Assembly (NCBI RefSeq): GCF_000247815.1
Contig: NC_021700.1
Span: 20,600,746-20,664,745 of the forward strand
Direction: 5' to 3'
Origin: Ficedula albicollis
Lineage: Eukaryota; Chordata; Aves; Passeriformes; Muscicapidae
DNA: 64,000 nucleotides
This document shows, one piece after another, positions 23,644 through 35,454 of this stretch. How positions within the stretch are numbered: the stretch's first letter is position 1; the number at the start of each line of letters is the position of its first letter. The position numbers were made by a program, and so were the translations under genes. The notes beneath the pieces were generated by a model, which did no database searches, was not told where the DNA came from, and saw only the letters and a list, made by a program, of their open reading frames with translations.

Positions 23644-24280
23644 CTTCCTGGCCCAAAGGTTACATGAGGATCACTGTCCAAAATTTCCAGCAATACAGAC
23701 CTGTTCCACCAGGAATTACTTAGTCTGAGAGCAGTGGTCCTGCCCGTAGGCCACTGCCTGAAGTACTATAAACACATCTTAGAGTTCTGCAATCTGTCTG
23801 GGGCCAATATAGTTTATTTACTTCTGTGTACTAATGTCCGTGTACTTCGTTTTCACTTTTGCATTTTCCAGGGTTTAGGACAGAGACAGAAATTCAGAAG
23901 GGCAAAAAGTGAAAAGAGCTTGTGACTCAAGGTAAATGGAGTCTAGGAAGTGAAGAAAAAGGAAAAAAAAGAAATAAGCTGAATTGTGACAGCTATATCA
24001 ATTCCATCATACTCCAATGTGGTTCCAAAATCTGATTTCTTGTGTTTCAATGGCACTCTTTCCTCACCAGTGCCGGTAATGTCTATCTGACATTCTTACA
24101 TCCCTGAAGTCTCTCAGTTGTCATATTTTGTAGTGTATTTTCCTTCTTTATGCCTTTACTCCTGTGAACTGAAACTAGGTGCAAAAAATTGTGTGAGTCT
24201 CTCATTCAAGCATTATTGTTGTTTTGAAAATTAAAATTATTTTTCTCTATTACAATATTTAACAAAATTTTATATGAAAG
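23644..24280. other. Spacer, nothing recognised
   Basis: There is no recognisable gene or repeat. A short frame at 23734-23925 has no known domain. Confidence 0.45.
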
Positions 24281-24870
24281 TGTCAAGGATTAACCACAGC
24301 AACCAACCCCAAGCAACAGCTCACTCATTACCACAACAGAATCAGGGAGAGAATCAAAAGGACAAAAGCTGGAAAACTCACAGGTTGAGATATTCAGGTT
24401 GAGTTTAATAAGGAAAGCAAAAGCTCCACACATAAAACAAGCAAAACAAGGAATTAATTCAGAGCTTCCCACAAGCAGGCAGGTGTTCAGCCGCCTCCAG
24501 GACAGCAGTGACCCATCACATGTAACAGTGACTTGGGAAGACAAACTCCATCTCCTCCAAATATCCCCCCACTTCCTCCTTCTTCCCTCACTTTATAAAC
24601 TGAGCATGATGTTACATGGTTCTGGAATATCCCTTTGGTCAGTTGGGGTCACCTGTCCTGGCTGTGCCTCCTCCCAGCCTCCCAGGCACTCCCATCTCCC
24701 CTGCCAGCATGTCAGTATGAAAAGCTGAAAAAGCCTTTGCTCTGTAAGAGCACTGTTCAGCAACAGCAAAGACCTCACATTCTCAATCCTTTGCTCATCA
24801 CAGATCTATAATACAGCCCCACACCAGCCACTGAGAAGAACTTTAACTCTACCTCAGCCAAAACCAGCAT
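24281..24870 (-). mobile_element. ERV LTR, minus sense, about 590 bp
   Basis: The segment starts TGTCAAGGATTAACCAC and ends near AAAACCAGCAT. It follows the same order as the LTR at 5694: CTCACAGGTTGAGATA, then GAGTTTAATAAGGAAAGC, then CAAGGAATTAATTCAGAGC, then ACTTGGGAAGACAAAC, then CTTTATAAACTGAGCATGA, then GGAATATCCCTTTGGTCAG. On the minus strand TTTATAAAG-like sequence near 24595 is the TATA box and ATTAAA near 24410 the polyadenylation signal. It is several percent diverged from the LTR at 5694, unlike the exact copy at 7974. No internal sequence adjoins it. Confidence 0.85.
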
Positions 24871-27339
24871 GCCAAGAAATTATGTAAGTCCTTAAAGATG
24901 AAGAAAACACTTTTTCACTTTCTAAAAGTCTCACAGTCTCACTAGTCTTTCATGTTCATAAAACAAATTTTATTTGAATCTTGAAAAATATTGTCACTTA
25001 TAATTCATAATATTCAAGAAGCAAATGCTTTTTCACTAGGGAAAAAAACGGAGGGAAAAGAGAAATAGACATTCTCCATACACTTAAAATACCAAATTAT
25101 TTGGAAAAACTCATAATTTCAAAATTATGTGACTACTTCCATGTACACTGGATGATTCACATGTGTAAGACTATATAGGATTGAAATTGTAAGCTGGATC
25201 TTATTATTCTATTGACTCAGCACCTAGACCTGTTGGCAAAGGATAGGGGATATGTCGGTAATTGTGTTAGTCTGCCAAGGGTCTTCTTGGGGCAACTCTG
25301 TGAGCTGTGCATTAACACACATGGATGCTGAAGCTCTGCCCTTGCTACGGCAGGAACAGGCAGAGAGGAGATATGAGGAACACTGGTTCCAGCTGGCTGC
25401 ATGACCCATGAATGGCACTCACCCAGTTCTCCCTTTCTTGGCTTGTGAAGAATAGACCATGACCATTGTGACCAAGAATCCCTGGCCACAGGGTCTTACT
25501 CTACTGCTGCACCATGTGCTTTTTCAGGAGAAAACGTGAAAGTTAATCTGAGGCACTTTACACCAATACCTAAGTATTGAACTCCCTCCATTTGGTGTTG
25601 GGAGAACACAGTGACAACCCATTCTTTCCAAGGAACTTTACATGTGTAGGTGCTACAGAATTGTTAGTTTTCTATTTAGACAGTCAGCTATCCGAGTGGA
25701 AACTCATCCACCAAGAGATTTCCTCTTTCCATAAACAACTTCTAATATTTTAATACTCTGTCCATACCGAATAGTTCCAGTTCTTGACAATATGCTAGTA
25801 CTTGGAATTGAGATATCCCAGCAATCTGAAAGGAAAATTATGTCTCTTTCATATGTCAGGAACCTCAATAGCAGCTTGAGTGTGACAGTGAACAGTTTTT
25901 GTGATTATTTCAAAATCCTGCGCCTTTATGCCATTCGCACTCATTTTTAGCAGAGTTTTTGTGTTGCCTTTATTCCCAATGGTTCTTGTTTTATAACATA
26001 CGGAGCAAGTACTTTGCCACCCCAAATGAGAACACGGTTTGTTCTTTCTACAGTGGTACCTGTCTGCAAGACTGCAGAGCATATGCTTCAACCGCTAGCT
26101 AGAACTACCATCCAATTTAGCAATGCTTGCAAATGGGAAAAAGACATTAGCATCATTGCTGCCCATATCTCTGAGGAAACCAGAATGTCAGACACGTAGA
26201 ACTCTACATGAACTGCCTTGTCCCACAGGGCTGGAAATTCTGCAGGAACTGCCAAAGGCCTGCTTGAGCTATTAATTTAGTCAGGCCTTCTTCTGTCAAA
26301 GGATATTGTAATAGGCTCCTTCCCATTTCTGCTATGCAGCTAGTGAGCAGAATGCTTTCAGTAAAGGCGCACCCCTTTGAAAGGCCAAATGAATCCTGAG
26401 GCACCAAGAATAACATCCACTGAATGCTGCTGGAAAGAGTGAAAATAAAAATTTGGTACTGCATCAAGTCAGCCTTCAGACTTCTCTGCGTAAGACGGGC
26501 AAATATAAAAAGAGGGGTAGTGTCTACACAGAGCAATGCATGGAAGGTGGAAGGAGATGGAACAGTGAAATGGAGGAACTTGCAGAATCAGAAGGAACGG
26601 AACAGAAAATAATATTATTAATAACCTTGTTTGTTAAAAACAGAAAGAAAAAGAAGGGAAAGGGCAGACTGCTGACTGATGTAGATTTCTGCCTCTTTAT
26701 GCCTCTAAACACTTCTATCTCCTGTGATGCTGTTTAGATGAACAGTACATGTAATCTGTACTAGCAACAGCAAGGCTGAGCTATTTATGTCCTAGAATTT
26801 GTGGATATGCATGAGCTATCTCCCCTAAAGTAAAGAATCCAGTCTCAGACTTACCAAATTTCAGGGCCTAACTTAAGAACCAAGATATAGAAGGTCATAC
26901 AGAAGGATAAACGCAGGCCACCTGGTTTGCTGGCGCAAATGCCCAGCACTTCCAGGTTAACCATACATACTCAATGCCTCTTATAATGAAATATATCAAT
27001 CCCAAGACAGAAAAGTTGTTAAAAAGAGTTGCTGATAGGACCTGAAACGTATTTTATCTAGATTTTTAAATTATTATTTTCTCTTTTCAATTAGAGCAGA
27101 TATAATCTCAGATTATCAGTTGACTCCTAGATATGTGCTTGCTGGCCACACTAATTGGCACCTTTGGCACCAATGTGAAGTCCAAATGATGGGTGGCTAC
27201 AAATCCTGACACATATTTCCAACTCTGCACCAAAAGGCAGACTAGATAATCACAGCAGGAAAAAAAATCTACTTCCTTTGTCTAAAAAATTGACAAAATA
27301 CACACCCCTGAGTTAGCAGTGTGGCCATGTATCCAAGAA
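24871..27339. other. No gene recognised
   Basis: About 2.5 kb of mixed composition. The patch at 25217-25500 and the patch at 26204-26740 are somewhat GC-richer and hold overlapping frames of 60-110 codons on both strands, none with a domain I recognise. Nothing resembles CR1 or an LTR. Confidence 0.4.
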
Positions 27340-27545
27340 TGAAAATGGTACCCTGGGGGCATTAGGAAGAGCAGTGCCAGCAGGTGAAGGGAGGTGATCC
27401 TGCCCCTGCACTCAGCCTCGTGAGGCCTCACCTGAAGTGCTGTGTTCAGTTCTGGGCTCCTCAGGACAGGAGGGACATGGAGCTTCTGGAGCGATGTTAG
27501 GATCCAATTATTAAGATGCCTCTGCCCAAACTGAGGAACAGATGA
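27340..27545 (+). mobile_element. CR1 LINE fragment, plus strand (first part)
   Basis: The part from 27358 on reads as CR1: AGCAGGTGAAGGGAGGTGAT near 27379, CCTGAAGTGCTGTGTTCAG near 27431, then GGACAGGAGGGACATGGAGC near 27464. The resemblance stops near 27545, where a foreign segment with two hairpins begins. CR1 resumes at 27740. Confidence 0.8.
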
Positions 27546-27739
27546 GAGGTACAAATACTATTGACTTTGGTATGTGTGCCAGAGTCAATAGTATGGATTT
27601 TGTTTAACAGTAAATGTTACTGTTAAACAAACCTCCATTTAATCTTGGAATTAACTCCTTCCTGTTTGCCATCTGTGCTTATCTTATGGGAATTTTTTCT
27701 TTGACACTATTTTGAGACAGTTCATAGTGCCCTTTAAGT
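27546..27739. other. Interruption of the CR1 carrying two inverted repeats
   Basis: The first inverted repeat has 12-bp perfect arms at 27555-27566 and 27583-27594 (ATACTATTGACT and its complement). The stem extends to 16 pairs with one wobble and leaves an 8-base loop. The second has perfect 15-bp arms at 27599-27613 and 27617-27631 (TTTGTTTAACAGTAA and its complement) with a 3-base loop. The two hairpins are only 4 bases apart. The rest of the segment, 27632-27739, matches no CR1 or LTR I know. Confidence 0.8.
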
Positions 27740-28144
27740 CCAAGTGCATCCAGCAGAAGACTGTTTTATCTCCCTTATAAGGAAAGGCTAAGAGAGCTGG
27801 GCCTGTTCAGCCTGTAGAAGAGACTGAGAAGGGACCTCATCAGTGCACACAAGTGTCTGAAGGGAGGGTATCCAGAGGACCAACCAGGCTCTTCTCTGTT
27901 TGGCCATGGACACAAACTGAAACACAGGGCAGTTCCACATGAACATTAGGAAGAGCTTCACTGTGAGTGTGACAGAGCACTGGAACAAGTTGCCCAGAGA
28001 AGCTGTGGATTTTCCCTCCCTAGAGATACTCAAAAGCTGTCTAGACACATTCCTAAGTCCTGTGCTGTAGAAGACCCTGCTTCAGCAGGGAGGTTAGACT
28101 AGGTTCACCTCCAGTAGTCCCTTCCAAATGTACCTATTCTGGGG
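27740..28144 (+). mobile_element. CR1 LINE 3' end, plus strand
   Basis: The 3' part of CR1 is seen in order: AGAGCTGGGCCTGTTCAGCC near 27791, GGGACCTCATCAGTGCACAC near 27832, ACATTAGGAAGAGCTTCAC near 27943, AGCACTGGAACAAGTTGCCC near 27976, CTGTGGATTTTCCCTCCC near 28002 and AGTCCCTTCCAAATGTACC near 28115. The expected tail is worn to TACCTATTCTGGGGAAG and passes straight into the GGGAA array, so that array probably grew from the 3' tail. Confidence 0.9.
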
Positions 28145-28175
28145 AAGTTTCAGGGAAGTTTCAGGGAAGGGAAGT

Positions 28176-30367
28176 TTCAGGGAAGGGAAGGGAAGGGAAG
28201 GGAAGAGGGAAGGGAAGGGAAGGGAAGGGAAGGGAAGGGAAGGGAAGGGAAGGGAAGGGAAGGGAAGGGAAGGGAAGGGAAGGGAAGGGAAGGGAAGGGA
28301 AGGGAAGGGAAGGGAAGGGAAGGGAAGGGAAGGGAAGGGAAGGGAAGGGAAGGGAAGGGAAGGGAAGGGAAGGGAAGGGAAGGGAAGGGAAGGGAAGGGA
28401 AGGGAAGGGAAGGGAAGGGAAGGGAAGGGAAGGGAAGGGAAGGGAAGGGAAGGGAAGGGAAGGGAAGGGAAGGGAAGGGAAGGGAAGGGAAGGGAAGGGA
28501 AGGGAAGGGAAGGGAAGGGAAGGGAAGGGAAGGGAAGGGAAGGGAAGGGAAGGGAAGGGAAGGGAAGGGAAGGGAAGGGAAGGGAAGGGAAGGGAAGGGA
28601 AGGGAAGGGAAGGGAAGGGAAGGGAAGGGAAGGGAAGGGAAGGGAAGGGAAGGGAAGGGAAGGGAAGGGAAGGGAAGGGAAGGGAAGGGAAGGGAAGGGA
28701 AGGGAAGGGAAGGGAAGGGAAGGGAAGGGAAGGGAAGGGAAGGGAAGGGAAGGGAAGGGAAGGGAAGGGAAGGGAAGGGAAGGGAAGGGAAGGGAAGGGA
28801 AGGGAAGGGAAGGGAAGGGAAGGGAAGGGAAGGGAAGGGAAGGGAAGGGAAGGGAAGGGAAGGGAAGGGAAGGGAAGGGAAGGGAAGGGAAGGGAAGGGA
28901 AGGGAAGGGAAGGGAAGGGAAGGGAAGGGAAGGGAAGGGAAGGGAAGGGAAGGGAAGGGAAGGGAAGGGAAGGGAAGGGAAGGGAAGGGAAGGGAAGGGA
29001 AGGGAAGGGAAGGGAAGGGAAGGGAAGGGAAGGGAAGGGAAGGGAAGGGAAGGGAAGGGAAGGGAAGGGAAGGGAAGGGAAGGGAAGGGAAGGGAAGGGA
29101 AGGGAAGGGAAGGGAAGGGAAGGGAAGGGAAGGGAAGGGAAGGGAAGGGAAGGGAAGGGAAGGGAAGGGAAGGGAAGGGAAGGGAAGGGAAGGGAAGGGA
29201 AGGGAAGGGAAGGGAAGGGAAGGGAAGGGAAGGGAAGGGAAGGGAAGGGAAGGGAAGGGAAGGGAAGGGAAGGGAAGGGAAGGGAAGGGAAGGGAAGGGA
29301 AGGGAAGGGAAGGGAAGGGAAGGGAAGGGAAGGGAAGGGAAGGGAAGGGAAGGGAAGGGAAGGGAAGGGAAGGGAAGGGAAGGGAAGGGAAGGGAAGGGA
29401 AGGGAAGGGAAGGGAAGGGAAGGGAAGGGAAGGGAAGGGAAGGGAAGGGAAGGGAAGGGAAGGGAAGGGAAGGGAAGGGAAGGGAAGGGAAGGGAAGGGA
29501 AGGGAAGGGAAGGGAAGGGAAGGGAAGGGAAGGGAAGGGAAGGGAAGGGAAGGGAAGGGAAGGGAAGGGAAGGGAAGGGAAGGGAAGGGAAGGGAAGGGA
29601 AGGGAAGGGAAGGGAAGGGAAGGGAAGGGAAGGGAAGGGAAGGGAAGGGAAGGGAAGGGAAGGGAAGGGAAGGGAAGGGAAGGGAAGGGAAGGGAAGGGA
29701 AGGGAAGGGAAGGGAAGGGAAGGGAAGGGAAGGGAAGGGAAGGGAAGGGAAGGGAAGGGAAGGGAAGGGAAGGGAAGGGAAGGGAAGGGAAGGGAAGGGA
29801 AGGGAAGGGAAGGGAAGGGAAGGGAAGGGAAGGGAAGGGAAGGGAAGGGAAGGGAAGGGAAGGGAAGGGAAGGGAAGGGAAGGGAAGGGAAGGGAAGGGA
29901 AGGGAAGGGAAGGGAAGGGAAGGGAAGGGAAGGGAAGGGAAGGGAAGGGAAGGGAAGGGAAGGGAAGGGAAGGGAAGGGAAGGGAAGGGAAGGGAAGGGA
30001 AGGGAAGGGAAGGGAAGGGAAGGGAAGGGAAGGGAAGGGAAGGGAAGGGAAGGGAAGGGAAGGGAAGGGAAGGGAAGGGAAGGGAAGGGAAGGGAAGGGA
30101 AGGGAAGGGAAGGGAAGGGAAGGGAAGGGAAGGGAAGGGAAGGGAAGGGAAGGGAAGGGAAGGGAAGGGAAGGGAAGGGAAGGGAAGGGAAGGGAAGGGA
30201 AGGGAAGGGAAGGGAAGGGAAGGGAAGGGAAGGGAAGGGAAGGGAAGGGAAGGGAAGGGAAGGGAAGGGAAGGGAAGGGAAGGGAAGGGAAGGGAAGGGA
30301 AGGGAAGGGAAGGGAAGGGAAGGGAAGGGAAGGGAAGGGAAGGGAAGGGAAGGGAAGGGAAGGGAAG
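28176..30367 (+). repeat. GGGAA pentanucleotide array, about 2.2 kb
   Basis: The array is irregular at 28145-28206, where GGGAAGTTTCA occurs three times and one unit is shortened to GAGGGAA. From 28207 to 30367 it is a perfect 5-base repeat, about 432 units, with no substitution that I can find. It lies directly 3' of a CR1 tail. The Gly-Lys-Arg-Glu and Ser-Leu-Pro-Phe frames across it are artefacts of the repeat. An array of this perfection is either very recent or extended in silico. Confidence 0.97.
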
Positions 30368-31433
30368 ATTCTTTACTCTTGTCTGTCATCCTCCTTTAGG
30401 AATCTCCAGCAGATGTAGCATTTCCATGCAAAAAATGTAAACAAATTTTCATCAAAGGAACTGAAGTTCATCAAAAGTATTATCTGTGTCCTTATAAGCT
30501 GTCTCCTAACTCCCAAGTGTATGACAGTTGTTAGTGATTTTATTCAATATGTGTTCATATCATAAAAATAATTCTCTCCCTTTCATTTGAATCTGCTTTG
30601 TACATTTGATTAGGAAAGATTTTTAGAAGGCATTGGTATGAACAAAAAAAAACTGAAGTTTTAAAAATTGATTTTGTTACAGCTTTTCCAATATCCTAAA
30701 TTGACTGACAAGCAGCTTAAGCATAATCTCTTACAAGTTCAAAGGCTTTGTGACAGACATTTTTTATGCTGTATTTTGAGGCAATGTTTTCATGTATTTA
30801 CTTTTTAAATGCTGTTTTCCAGCCAAAATAATAAAAAGTTATGTGTCTCAGCAGTTCTCAGAGCATTTGCTGTGCTAAGAAAGTTGAGGTTCTACTTTCC
30901 ATAACTACTATGTTGGCATATTAAATGTCATCTAACTAAACTCAAAAGCACATTTCCACTTTAGTGTCTCATGGGCACATTTTAAGTCTTTATTTAACAT
31001 ACTTACTTTCTTATGTCCTGCAATACCCTGTCACATTTTTTCTATTTTTCTTTTTACATTTAATCTGGCCATATTTAATATTATTGTAACTTTTTTCAGA
31101 ACAATCTTATATGCAATTCATTATCTTATGCCTAGCTGTGTTGTGTTTCCTTCTCAACATCTCAAACATTCTGACAAAATGTGTGGAATACTCTTTTAGC
31201 TTGCAACCATTTTCTACTTTTTTTTTCCAGATGCCAGAAGCTGTTGGATATATGACTCCATCAAAATAATACAAGTTATAACACTAAGGCAGGGATAAAT
31301 ATTGTATTCCTTAAAATTATTATCTGTGTCTTCAGAATACAAACACTTGAGGTGCAAATGACACTAATGGCCTTATTAAATTCTAATAGCCAATATAGGT
31401 ATTTACATTTAAGCTACTAGTCCAGATCATTGC
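30368..31433. other. AT-rich spacer, nothing recognised
   Basis: About 1.1 kb of AT-rich DNA with no coding frame or known repeat. Confidence 0.5.
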
Positions 31434-32271
31434 CATATTTTTTTATCTTAAGAATAGATGTTACTTTAAAATGCAATAAATTATATCAAAAAGTACTCAT
31501 TTTTCTCCTATAATTGGTGGGGATAAATAGCTATACTGTATAGGTTCAGGTTAATTACACCCTTAATGTCCTAAGGAAAAAGATGTGTTAGCATGCACAG
31601 TGCTGCATAGGACACTGTGAGGAGCCAATTTAGTTTTGTTATGCCTCAACAATGGTTGCCGAAGGCCGGTAGGGGAGGGGTTGTACATGTGCCATGTCCA
31701 GGAGACAGCCAGGAGAGGATCCAGGAGGAAAGCCTTGTCTCTGGGGGGACTTCGCCTGGCCACCAGTTCATGTCTAACCTGGGACAGGCAGTGGCAGGGG
31801 GGGCCTGCAGGGGACACCCGCATCAGAGGGCAAAAGGTCTCTTCTCTACCCACATATTTTTTTATCTTAAGAATAGATGTTACTTTAAAATGCAATAAAT
31901 TATATCAAAAAGTACTCATTTTTCTCCTATAATTGGTGGGGATAAATAGCTATACTGTATAGGTTCAGGTTAATTACACCCTTAATGTCCTAAGGAAAAA
32001 GATGTGTTAGCATGCACAGTGCTGCATAGGACACTGTGAGGAGCCAATTTAGTTTTGTTATGCCTCAACAATGGTTGCCGAAGGCCTGTAGGGGAGGGGT
32101 TGCACATGTGCCATGTCCAGGAGACAGCCAGGAGAGGATCCAGGAGGAAAGCCTTGTCTCTGGGGGGACTTCGCCTGGCCACCAGTTCATGTCTAACCTG
32201 GGACAGGCAGTGGCAGGGGGGGCCTGCAGGGGACACCCGCATCAGAGGGCAAAAGGTCTCTTCTCTACCCA
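31434..32271 (+). repeat. 419-bp tandem duplication, two nearly identical copies
   Basis: The copies are 31434-31852 and 31853-32271. I see two differences: GCCGGTAG against GCCTGTAG and GTTGTACATG against GTTGCACATG. Each copy has an AT-rich left half and a GC-rich right half that starts near TGTGTTAGCATGCACAG. The second copy runs on into GC-rich sequence at 32272. About 0.5 percent difference is what two haplotypes of one bird might show. The paired frames at 31617-31898 and 32036-32413 are copies of each other. Confidence 0.93.
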
Positions 32272-32436
32272 TGGGCTGACTGGGACACCGCACGGGCCAG
32301 AGCTCTCCTGTCAGCAGGCCCAGCCGGGCAGGAGCCGGGGCAAGAACTCACCGCGCCCCAAGCCCCGGGGGCTGTTCTGTCCCTTGCCTTTGGACTCCTC
32401 TGGGGCTTTTTGAACTTGCTTTTTCAGGCCCTCCTG

Positions 32437-33755
<1,319 letters not shown>

Positions 33756-34020
33756 CCCGCCGCAGGAGCCGCCGCAGGCCGGCAGTGGCATGGCCGCCCC
33801 TCAGGACACCGGCCGCACTGGGCCGAACGCCCTCTTTTCCCTCTGCCTCCTCACTCTCCTTCTTTACCTCTCCCTCCCATTTTTTTTTTCCTCTTGCTCT
33901 GTTTTCTCTAGCTGTCTTTAGTAAGGTAACTCCTTTTTATTTTGGGTGGGGGGGTTCGTTACCAATAAACAGTTCTCAGATACTGTGTTTGCCTTGTTAG
34001 GCCTAACTTCGTTCCTGACC

Positions 34021-34371
34021 ATCTATTTTTAGAAGAACTCCTCGAAGTTCCCCACAGGGGCCAATCACTGTTGGCCAGGCTGGCATCATTCAGCAGAACA
34101 AGAGCTTTGTATTGTATGGCATTTGTCTCTCTTGGGTTTTATTTCCTCTCTCCCTACTTTTCATTGAAATTATACCTATTGTGATTACCGTTATATATTC
34201 ATCTACTTAACAGTTCTTGTCTCAATCCACAGGTTTTAATTTTTAATTCAACTCTTCTCCATACTGGGAGGTCAAAAAGGATGGCCATGTTTTAACTTCA
34301 GCCAGCAACCTGGCTTATTTTAAGATCAAGATAAGAAAAAAATTTAATAGTATCAAAATAATACTAATGAT
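34021..34371. other. Spacer, nothing recognised
   Basis: No coding frame or known repeat is seen between the LTR-like segment and the next CR1. Confidence 0.45.
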
Positions 34372-34701
34372 AATCACAGAATCACAGAATCTTTTAGGTT
34401 GTAAAACCTGTAAGACCTAGAGTCCAACCTTTGATCAACCACTGTCCTGTCAACTAGGCAACAGTACTAAGTGCATGTTCAGTCATTTCTTGAAGACCTG
34501 CAGGGCTGGTGACTGCAGCACCTCTCTGAGTTGCGGGTTTCAATGCTTCACAACCCCTTACGTAATGAAAATCTACTTGATGTATGTCCTGAATCTCCGA
34601 TGGCATAGCTTGAGGCCATGTCCTCCCTGTCACTTGTCTGAAAAGAAGAGATCAACCCCCACACTTATACTCTCACACAGTTGTCAGAGGGACTGATAAG
34701 G
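34372..34701 (-). mobile_element. CR1 LINE 3' fragment, minus strand
   Basis: The left end is a reversed CR1 tail (AATCACAGAATCACAGAATC). Landmarks follow: GAGTCCAACCTTTGATCAACC near 34421, GTGCATGTTCAGTCATTTC near 34471 and TTGAGGCCATGTCCTCCCTG near 34610. The sequence is cut at 34701 by a segment that starts like an LTR. Confidence 0.88.
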
Positions 34702-34905
34702 TGTCCTGGTTTGGACAGGTATCTGCCAATAAAGGCAGAAGTCTTCCTTTGAAATGGAGACCCCAGTTCCACTCCCCCCCCCAAGTATTACAATCGTCCG
34801 AATCAAGGACTCTGAGGCAGAGATAAGGGGGTAGGAATAACAGCTCCTTTACTAATATATCTAATCATACAAGCAGAAAAATGCTAGCAAAACCAAGGAA
34901 TTTTT
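34702..34905. mobile_element. Start of an ERV LTR, inserted in CR1
   Basis: The segment starts TGTCCTGGTTTGGACAGG and goes on with AAAGGCAGAAGTCTTCC and AATAACAGCTCCTTTACTAA, which resembles the end of another avian LTR group. I cannot find the other end, and beyond about 34905 the sequence becomes anonymous. Orientation is not certain. Confidence 0.45.
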
Positions 34906-35454
34906 CAGATGTGTGAAATGCAATCTGTTAGGTTTTGGAAGTGTTTATGGGTCTTTGACCCATAAAAGGCTGGTTTTGAAGCTATTCCATTTTAGTCACA
35001 TTTTGGCTATGATTGTTAATTATTTAGTGGTTAAAAAAAAAAACAAGGATAAAACAATAGCAATAATATGAGATGCACTTGGTCAGGAGAATTTTTTTTG
35101 TGATGTTTTGCATTTCTATATTTGGTTATGTCTTGAGTCAATTGAGCAGATTGTTTGTCAGTCCAAAAAACTTTGTTCCTGTATGTGTCCCTTCCTAAAA
35201 GTGGCATTCTAAATAGTGTGGTGCTGTGCTAGAGGTAGTAACTTCACTGGAACACGAGGCTCTTTTTTATAATCCGTGCACTGCTGCACTTGCCATCTCT
35301 CCCTGCATTGCTGAAAGGAAACTCTTTTCCTGCATGTTCTCCTAAGTAGCTCAATAACTTAAACAGATTAATGGATCTTAATTTTATAAAATTTTTTAAT
35401 TAATAAAAATAACGTTTTAATTCATATTTTTTGCTTTAGGCTTTTGCAAGGTAA
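34906..35454. other. AT-rich, with a small hairpin
   Basis: A perfect 10-bp inverted repeat with a TTT loop lies at 34944-34966 (TTTATGGGTC and its complement). Otherwise nothing is recognised. Confidence 0.5.

Noticed and set aside
28128..30440. 770-codon frame of repeated Gly-Lys-Gly-Arg-Glu and its 742-codon antisense partner
   Set aside because: A perfect 5-base repeat without a stop is open in several frames by necessity; no promoter, start context or unique domain supports a protein.
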